Below, one piece after another: positions 6,491 through 10,043 of a stretch of 10,043 bases of DNA (positions are counted from its first letter, which is position 1; every line of letters starts with the position of its first letter). The stretch is from Baffinella frigidus. Its lineage: Eukaryota > Cryptophyceae > Cryptomonadales > Baffinellaceae. The notes under the pieces were generated by a model that was not told the origin of the DNA, did no database searches, and was given only the letters and a program-made list of their open reading frames with translations. A program made the translations under genes and the position numbers. The stretch lies in the NCBI GenBank assembly GCA_026770585.1, contig MU647816.1, positions 25,260-35,302 on the forward strand, in the 5' to 3' direction.

Positions 6491-6555
6491 GGGCCGGGAA
6501 TAGTTGTGTAAAGCGGCTCCCCAGCTCTTGTACCGGCAAGCAGCCTCTCGACGGG
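6491..6555 (+). repeat. Right flank of the element, copy 1 of a duplicated segment
   Basis: GGGCCGGGAATAGTTGTGTA continues AAGCGGCTCC, CTCTTGTACCGGCAAG and CCTCTCG. The same order of words occurs at 6841-6925, where 20-odd extra bases separate AAGCGGCTC from CTCTTGTACCGGCAAG. With the shared left flank this shows a duplicated genomic segment, one copy of which received the 374-bp element. Confidence 0.75.
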
Positions 6556-6804
6556 TTCCGCCAGAGGCCCCGCGCCCTGGCAGGTGGCTGTCTCCTCCCG
6601 CCGCACTTACGCACACGAGCTCCTCAGCCGTGGGGCGCCCCCCCCTGTTGACGCCCTCTCCTGCGCCACCCCTGTTCCTGGGTGCCCGGTCAGCCGCGCC
6701 CCTCGACGGGCGGAGCCTCAGGAGGCTCCGCGCGCCGCGTGTCCGCCCCGCCTGGTCCGCGCACGTGCGCTTTCTTTCTTCGGGGTTCGCTGTTTTTTCT
6801 TGCG

Positions 6805-6925
6805 TTTTCGGCGCCGCGTGTCCGCCCCGCCAGGTTCACAGGGCTGGGGATAGTTTTGTAAAGCGGCTCTCGTATTACAAATGATGAACCCCACCTCTTG
6901 TACCGGCAAGGCGCGCCTCTCGGCC
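6805..6925 (+). repeat. Empty-site copy of the duplicated segment
   Basis: GTGTCCGCCCCGCCAGGTTC-ACA runs directly into GGGCTGGGGATAGTTTTG-TAAAGCGGCTC without the 374-bp insert, then CTCTTGTACCGGCAAG and CCTCTCG. It aligns with both flanks of the element and so defines the insertion point (between 6840 and 6841 in this copy). Confidence 0.72.
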
Positions 6926-6946
6926 TGTCGAACCCGTCGAGAGGGG

Positions 6947-7035
6947 TTAGGGTGCAGGGTGCAGGGTGCAGGGTGCAGGATTGCGTCTTCGCGGATGCCC
7001 CTGCCTCCTGTTTCGCTCCAAGGGTTATGAAATAT
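6947..7035 (-). repeat. Dispersed cassette, inverted copy, with GGTGCAG heptamers
   Basis: On the + strand it begins with GTTAGGGTGCAG and four GGTGCAG units, followed by GATTGCGTCTTCGCGGATGC, CCCTGCCTCCTGTTTCGCTC and CAAGGGTTATGAAATAT. Read on the - strand this matches copy b almost base for base, heptamers included, so cassette and heptamers move as one unit. Copy b and this copy form a long-range inverted repeat enclosing about 1 kb. Confidence 0.88.
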
Positions 7036-7339
7036 GGAAATGCATCCGCAGGCGTGTCCGCCCCGCCTGGTACTTCCTTCTCTTCTCTCTTACTCTGGAT
7101 ACAGGTCCTAGGGAGGCCCTTGAGCCTTGAGTTGAGTGATACAAACGTCTATCAGCCTTGAGGAACGGGCCTGGTACGCGCGCGTGCGGTTTCTTGATTC
7201 GTAAAGTCATCCAGGACTGAACGCTTCCGTAACGAACGCAGGGCCCGGCTTCGTGTTCCCGCAGCTCCGAGGCATGATCGACAACGTGCGCACGTCGTGG
7301 GCGCCTGCAAACTGCCGGTCCTGGCCCTCAACCCTGAAC

Positions 7340-7416
7340 CCTAGAACCTAGAACCTAGAACCTAGAACCTAGAACCTAGAACCTAGAACCTAGAACCTAG
7401 AACCTAGAACCTAGAA
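7340..7416. repeat. (CCTAGAA)11 telomere-like array
   Basis: Eleven uninterrupted copies of the 7-mer CCTAGAA, preceded by CCCTGAACC and followed by CCTAAACTCGCAACCC. The uniformity suggests recent expansion. It lies just upstream of a splice-acceptor-like CCCTATCAG, so it could be intronic. Confidence 0.95.
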
Positions 7417-7438
7417 CCTAAACTCGCAACCCTATCAG

Positions 7439-7493
7439 GACGGGGAACGTCATCGTGGCGGAGGAGCTTCTGAAGGAGTCCTCGACCAAGTAA
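7439..7493 (+). CDS. Possible 3'-terminal exon, gene unknown
   Basis: Directly after CCCTATCAG (acceptor-like) the frame reads TGNVIVAEELLKESSTK and ends at TAA 7491, right before the CCCCAAA array. A possible earlier exon begins after TTCCCGCAG at 7264 (frame RGMIDNVRTSWAPA), which would make the 7340-7416 array part of an intron, but no good GT donor is visible. The codons are GC-rich at third positions, unlike the long gene upstream. This is a low-confidence call; it may be an exon remnant carried with the repeats. Confidence 0.25.
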
Positions 7494-7494
7494 A

Positions 7495-7529
7495 CCCCAA
7501 ACCCCAAACCCCAAACCCCAAACCCTAAA
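7495..7529. repeat. CCCCAAA x4 plus CCCTAAA telomere-like array
   Basis: Four perfect CCCCAAA units (7495-7522) are followed in phase by one CCCTAAA (7523-7529), the plant/alga-type telomere unit. Two different unit types in one phase-locked run suggest one heptamer mutated and spread within the array. Confidence 0.92.
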
Positions 7530-7811
7530 CTCCTAGCGCCCCGACAACATTGACCCATGTGGCAACTGGACCCCCCCCCCCCTTGGACGCCCCAATGAAC
7601 CGCACCCTCACGGACCTTCTAGCTCTGTCTCAGTCTATTTGGGCTCACCGATTCGCCCGGGCTCTTTTCAGCTCCAAAGTGAACGGATTTGTACCGCACA
7701 CCCAGCATGTCAACTTGAGAAAAGTCGGTCAACCCGAGTGAGGCAGAGCTAGACTCCGCCCTGCGAGAACGCCTCGTTTCGAATGATGCTGACCCGCGAC
7801 TCGCATCGGTC

Positions 7812-7839
7812 GAACATTCCAGAACGCTCCAGAGCATTC
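7812..7839. promoter_or_regulatory. Heat-shock-element-like array
   Basis: GAA-CA-TTC-CA-GAA-CG-CTC-CA-GAG-CA-TTC forms six alternating nGAAn/nTTCn pentamers at strict 5-bp steps: the first three are perfect, then CTC and GAG each carry one change, then TTC is perfect. This is the known layout of binding sites for trimeric heat shock factor (HSF). No heat-shock protein gene is recognisable nearby, so its target, if any, is unknown. Orientation does not matter for such sites. Confidence 0.5.
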
Positions 7840-7909
7840 CAGCGAAATCTTGTTCTCCTTTATTACTCTCAGGCTGGAGACGAGTGATCCAAACGTCTAT
7901 GCGCATAGA

Positions 7910-7932
7910 GTGGGTCTTGTTCGAAGACCCAC
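7910..7932. repeat. Perfect 9-bp hairpin
   Basis: GTGGGTCTT (7910-7918), loop GTTCG, AAGACCCAC (7924-7932) form a perfect stem-loop. It lies between the two TCCAGCGAAATCT copies. There is no T-run or gene end next to it; function unknown. Confidence 0.6.
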
Positions 7933-8122
7933 CCGCCTCAGCATTCTCAACATCCAGCGAAATCTGTGCACGATGGTCACGGAGCAGCACTCTTGAGTGT
8001 GCTCATGATAGGTGGTCGTTAGGGTTGAGGGTTGTTGAGGATTTCGGGCTCTACGGCGTAGGGTCCGAAGTCGCTGTGAGCCCGCGTGTTCGCTCACAAC
8101 CTGCAGGTATGTCAAGGAGCAG

Positions 8123-8140
8123 CCCTAAACCCTAAACCCT
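8123..8140. repeat. Short CCCTAAA interstitial telomere run
   Basis: CCCTAAA CCCTAAA CCCT: two full and one partial unit of the plant/alga-type telomere repeat. It sits inside the putative 42-bp intron between GTATGT (8107) and ATATAG (8148). Confidence 0.88.
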
Positions 8141-8144
8141 GGAT

Positions 8145-8185
8145 ATAGGTACCTGGAGGACGAGGAGGCGGAGTACGCGACGTAA
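8145..8185 (+). pseudogene. Terminal-exon-like fragment, copy 1
   Basis: After ATATAG the frame reads YLEDEEAEYAT and stops at TAA 8183. The 31 bases at 8145-8175 recur at 8275-8305 with two differences, where the frame reads YLKDEEAQ and stops at TAG. An acidic C-terminal exon, duplicated and left without its gene, is the simplest reading. The protein is not recognised. Confidence 0.4.
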
Positions 8186-8214
8186 CGGCTACAGTAGTGT
8201 TGTCACGGTTTCTG

Positions 8215-8258
8215 TGGCGGACTCAAACGCCCGCTCATGGCGGACTCAAAGGCCCGCT
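8215..8258. repeat. 21-bp near-tandem repeat
   Basis: TGGCGGACTCAAACGCCCGCT (8215-8235) recurs with one change at 8238-8258, spaced by 23 bp. It lies between the two terminal-exon-like copies, so it may be part of the same duplication history. Confidence 0.88.
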
Positions 8259-8269
8259 AAACCTACTCT

Positions 8270-8482
8270 TCACAATAGGTACCTGAAGGACGAGGAGGCG
8301 CAGTAGAGATTGGTGATGTGTTGCCCTCGCCAGGCTGCGGCATGCAATGGCGTGCATTGGTCATTGGGGCCCATGTGGTAGCAATCGGCACCATTCGACA
8401 CGAGTTGCTGTATCTCTTCTACGTCCCCGTCGTATGCAGCCTTCCAAATCGGGGACGCGTCCTTTGGGCGAATCATATCCAT
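8270..8482 (-). pseudogene. Ankyrin-repeat gene, truncated after about 1.5 repeats
   Basis: Starting from ATG at 8482, residues 10-33 (SPIWKAAYDGDVEEIQQLV then SNGAD) form a good ankyrin repeat, and residues 43-54 (CTPLHAAAWRGQ) open a second one with the TPLHAAA signature. Ankyrin repeats bind partner proteins; no other domain is left. After residue 54-58 (about 8311-8320) the ankyrin pattern stops abruptly and the frame runs through the antisense of the duplicated exon fragment (8275-8305) to TGA at 8270. Full genes normally carry several more repeats. A TATAAAA motif on the - strand lies 28-34 bp upstream of the ATG, so the 5' end looks intact. It is either cut by a rearrangement or continues in a missed exon. 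Multi-ankyrin proteins are common in protists and giant viruses. Confidence 0.6.
8275..8306 (+). pseudogene. Terminal-exon-like fragment, copy 2
   Basis: This is the second copy of the 31-bp direct repeat (8275-8305 against 8145-8175, two differences). After CACAATAG it reads YLKDEEAQ and stops at TAG 8304. It lies at the point where the opposing ankyrin gene loses its repeat pattern. Confidence 0.4.
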
Positions 8483-8509
8483 GACTATGACACGGTATCT
8501 TTGTCACTC

Positions 8510-8516
8510 TTTTATA
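8510..8516 (-). promoter_or_regulatory. TATA box of the ankyrin gene
   Basis: TATAAAA on the - strand, 28-34 bp upstream of the ankyrin ATG at 8482. If it is used, the 5' leader must be very short. Confidence 0.4.
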
Positions 8517-8583
8517 CAGACAATACCGACCGTGTTGCGATAGAATCCATTTATATCGGCGAATGGTAAGTCGTAATTCGTAC

Positions 8584-8593
8584 AACACGTGTT
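8584..8593. promoter_or_regulatory. CACGTG (E-box/G-box) palindrome in the divergent promoter
   Basis: AACACGTGTT, a 10-bp palindrome with a CACGTG core, lies about midway between the divergent ankyrin (ATG 8482) and TRAF-finger (ATG 8699) genes. bHLH or bZIP factors bind such cores. The assignment rests on position only. Confidence 0.3.
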
Positions 8594-8642
8594 ACAACAA
8601 ATTTGGTGAGACAATTGGTCAACTTTAACCCCGGTCTGGTGC

Positions 8643-8649
8643 TATAATA
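8643..8649 (+). promoter_or_regulatory. TATA-like element of the TRAF-finger gene
   Basis: TATAATA about 50-56 bp upstream of the ATG at 8699, in an AT-rich stretch. It is a weaker match than the box on the opposite strand. Confidence 0.3.
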
Positions 8650-8698
8650 CAAACGATTAAACTATACAGCATTCTGTCGAACCGTTCTGTAACACGAC

Positions 8699-9019
8699 AT
8701 GTTGGAATTAGTCATCCCACCCCCCATGGCACCCATGTCACAATGTCCCAGTGTGGGGTGTGACACCAACGAAACGGCTTTCGGGATGGAGGACCACATG
8801 GGGGTGTGTGTCTGGCGAGAGGTCGAGTGTCCATGTGTTGGGTGCTATGAGCGTATGCCACGGCATGATGTGAAACAGCACATGGAGCATTCTGTCTGGG
8901 AGCATATGAACAAGGCGCATTTTGTCGTGGGTGTGCACACTTATGCAATCAAGGACCTTGAGATTCGAAACAAGAAACTCGTATGTGATATGTATGAAGT
9001 TAAGATGAATTCATCTTAA
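8699..9019 (+). CDS. TRAF-type zinc-finger protein, short
   Basis: The ORF encodes 106 residues from ATG. Finger 1 is complete: Cys16-x4-Cys21-x11-His33-x3-Cys37, followed by the typical WREVECP. Finger 2 has Cys44-x4-Cys49-x11-His61, but position 65 is Ser instead of Cys; His64 or His69 might bind zinc. The spacing matches the TRAF-type zinc finger, a protein-binding module of TRAF and related ubiquitin-pathway proteins. No RING or MATH domain is present; the tail (about residues 75-106) is a short helix-prone stretch. It may be a truncated or minimal protein. It is divergent from the ankyrin gene. TAA at 9017 lies inside a 26-bp palindrome. Beyond the stop another frame (9009-9218) is open but unconvincing. 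Confidence 0.65.
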   Translation: MLELVIPPPMAPMSQCPSVGCDTNETAFGMEDHMGVCVWREVECPCVGCYERMPRHDVKQHMEHSVWEHMNKAHFVVGVHTYAIKDLEIRNKKLVCDMYEVKMNSS

Positions 9020-9022
9020 CTT
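8997..9022 (+). terminator. 26-bp perfect palindrome on the stop codon
   Basis: Thirteen bases on each side of the centre at 9009/9010 are exact reverse complements; the core is TTAAGATGAATTCATCTTAA. The TAA stop of the zinc-finger ORF (9017-9019) lies in the right arm. In RNA it would form a hairpin of about 11 pairs. In Mimivirus-like giant viruses, transcripts are known to end at AT-rich palindromic hairpins near stop codons. A viral-type transcript end is therefore an attractive inference, but a single instance is not proof. Confidence 0.5.
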
Positions 9023-9209
9023 GGTCCGTTCAGACGCTTGTGCAATTAGTTCACGTGCACTACTCCGTAGAGTTGTTTACGTGGGAATCTCGATTCCGTG
9101 GGAAGGGATGAACATTACTGTTCTGTGTGGGCCAATGGCTGGGTTGTTAAACGACCCTTTATTAAACAATATACATCGGACGTGTCCTACAACTAAACAC
9201 AACTACACA

Positions 9210-9243
9210 CCACACTAGTGAGCCTTCCACACTAGTTTGCCTT
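9210..9243. repeat. 17-bp tandem repeat with ACTAGT
   Basis: CCACACTAGTGAGCCTT (9210-9226) and CCACACTAGTTTGCCTT (9227-9243), followed by a partial third start CCACA. It covers the 3' end of the minus-strand gene remnant (stop at 9215). Confidence 0.88.
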
Positions 9244-9732
9244 CCACATCGGCTTGCCCTTCTCGTCGTTTACATTTGGACCTAGATACGTTCCCAGATG
9301 CATTTTTGGTGACATCTGTTGTGTAGCGAACGAATGAGTCTGTGTCGACGATCATCTTGAGCATAAACATGGCAGGGAAGTGCTTGAAACACAGAGTGAC
9401 GGATACGATGGACGCAGATGCAGAGTGTAATAGTTGCAACGTCCGTGCTGAGCATATACGCCCACACCACTTGCATCGATTTTTTCGGTCTGTGCGTTGC
9501 TGCTGCCTACACTCGCTTTGGAGTTGGGTGCCACTGTCCTCAGAGATGTGTTGAAGTGACGAGGTATTTGATCCGTCTTGGATATCCATGAGTGGAAGTA
9601 TTGCTCGTATGTTGTATCGGGTACATCCAAGAATAATCCTGACACGAATCTCTCGTCTCCAGCGTCTGCGGTACCCTTGCCCCTCCTTGTGAGTAGGAAT
9701 CCCCTGCTCACCTTCTGTACGCTCACCGAGCT
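9215..9732 (-). pseudogene. Frame-broken gene remnant, family unknown
   Basis: Two overlapping minus-strand frames look like halves of one protein. The upstream half, open from 9732, reads DERFVSGLFLDVPDTTYEQY and later GVGVYAQHGRCNYYTLH. Near 9418 the coding character moves by one base to a frame reading SASASIVSVTLCFKHFP and MIVDTDSFVRYTTDVTKNA, ending at TAG 9215. Neither has an ATG at its head. A GTGAGC donor-like site near 9711 and a GTGTCAG acceptor-like site near 9650 could mean a short intron in the 5' part. The second half is strand-rich with alternating hydrophobics and a basic tail (KCKRREGQ). No domain was recognised. An exon upstream in the 9733-9990 stretch may be missing. Confidence 0.35.
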
Positions 9733-9989
9733 CTATTACACACAAACGAGACACAAACGAGACCCAGAACCGTGTCTGTGTCGAGGACTTCCTTTCTTAT
9801 CCACATAGCGAAGAGGTGCGCTTTTCAAATTTCTTGAACCAGATCTTAGAGCACATTTCAAAAGATACGTGACCAAAACACGAAAGAAAAAGATCACGTG
9901 ACATGTCTTGTCCAGCAAGTTAAAAAGAGTTGACTTAATAATAGTCGCTGAGCGGATGCGGCGGTGGCGCGGCCGAACCGAACGTCCGT
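9733..9989. other. AT-rich stretch without a gene
   Basis: A minus-strand open frame (9736-9918) has no ATG and no recognisable domain. On the - strand this stretch lies upstream of the gene remnant. It contains GATCACGTGAC (about 9892-9902) and TACGTGACC, both CACGTG-type cores, which could be promoter sites. TTAATAATAGTCGCTGAG (about 9935-9952) shares the 11-mer TAATAGTCGCT with the 374-bp element. Confidence 0.4.
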
Positions 9990-10043
9990 GTCGGGGGAAG
10001 CGAAAGGCGCGCCCGGGCGCTCCTCCGCGTCGGGGGAAGCGAA
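9990..10043. repeat. Tandem repeat running off the right edge
   Basis: GTCGGGGGAAGCGAA occurs at 9990-10004 and 10029-10043, a 39-bp spacing, separated by GC-rich AGGCGCGCCCGGGCGCTCC. The second copy ends at the last base, so the array probably continues. The switch from AT-rich to very GC-rich sequence is abrupt at about 9955. Confidence 0.8.

Larger units (their letters stand above)
6488..7248. other. Repeat-dense stretch without a gene
   Basis: It holds the right flank of the element, GC-rich repeated 26-mers (GCCGCGTGTCCGCCCCGCC-type at 6729-6755, 6809-6834 and 7050-7072), the empty-site copy, and the inverted cassette. Open frames at 6504-6884 and 6584-6853 are Arg/Pro/Ala-rich products of GC-rich repeats and I do not call them. 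A TTCTC...TTACTCT segment with GTGATACAAACGTCTAT (about 7078-7152) has a relative at about 7850-7900. Confidence 0.6.
7530..8122. other. Stretch without a supportable gene
   Basis: Open frames at 7550-7741 (+) and 7619-7990 (-) overlap antisense, and neither shows a domain; the minus one also spans the heat-shock-element-like array. Short repeats include TCCAGCGAAATCT at 7838-7850 and 7953-7965. A 9-bp hairpin is at 7910-7932. A donor-like GTATGT at 8107 follows CTGCAG, and an acceptor-like ATATAG ends at 8148, suggesting a 42-bp intron in a decayed gene. Confidence 0.5.

Noticed and set aside
6504-6884. 126-residue plus-strand open frame in GC-rich repeats
   Set aside because: Arg/Pro/Ala-rich, crosses the empty-site repeat and GC-rich 26-mers; overlapping frames are equally open.
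5400-7530. CRISPR-like array
   Set aside because: Repeats are heptamers in direct contact or degenerate dispersed cassettes; there are no equal-length unique spacers.
7619-7990. 123-residue minus-strand open frame
   Set aside because: No domain, no ATG, and it spans the heat-shock-element-like array and short repeats.
9021-9218. 65-residue plus-strand frame after the zinc-finger stop
   Set aside because: No ATG at the head, starts inside the palindrome, and the neighbouring frame is equally suggestive; neither has a domain.

Overview
The window looks like nuclear DNA of a single-celled eukaryote (alga or other protist), possibly carrying sequence of giant-virus origin. The grounds are short telomere-like heptamers of the plant/alga type (CCCTAAA) and many variants, splice-like GT...AG junctions, TATA boxes, a heat-shock-element-like array, and eukaryote/giant-virus-type domains (ankyrin, TRAF zinc finger, a long coiled coil, RGG repeats). 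There are no bacterial operons, Shine-Dalgarno sites, rRNA, tRNA or CRISPR. I cannot name the species.

Layout. (1) 1-925: no gene I can support; short direct repeats and a 16-bp palindrome. (2) 926-1113: a run of small hairpins directly upstream of the main gene. (3) 1146-5396, + strand: one very long, multi-domain reading unit of about 1,400 codons. It starts with a RecB/Cas4-like PD-(D/E)XK nuclease signature and continues through a low-complexity linker, an unrecognised globular domain, a coiled coil of some 440 residues, a Gly/Ser-rich tract, an RGG-rich segment and a conserved-looking tail. It is interrupted by four TAA/TAG codons and about three frame changes, so it is a decaying gene, a gene relying on recoding, or a gene in poor assembly. 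(4) 5400-8270: gene-poor, repeat-dense DNA built from telomere-like heptamers (YGAAACC, CCCTGAA, CCTGCAC, CCTAGAA, CCCCAAA, CCCTAAA), a dispersed cassette present in direct and inverted copies, a 374-bp element with terminal inverted repeats whose empty site lies 350 bp away, and fragments of terminal exons. A heat-shock-element-like array sits at 7812-7839. (5) 8270-9732: a different-looking block with a divergent gene pair, a truncated ankyrin-repeat gene (-) and a TRAF-type zinc-finger gene (+) that ends in a 26-bp perfect palindrome, then a frame-broken gene remnant on the - strand. (6) 9733-10043: no gene; a tandem repeat starts at the right edge.

The genes do not form an obvious pathway. 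The overall picture is a subtelomere-like or repeat-rich accessory region in which gene fragments, a non-autonomous transposon and a large multi-domain gene have accumulated. The most unusual items are the nuclease/coiled-coil/RGG reading unit with in-frame stops, the transposon with its internal empty-site control, and the stop-codon palindrome, which resembles the transcript-ending hairpins of Mimivirus-like giant viruses.
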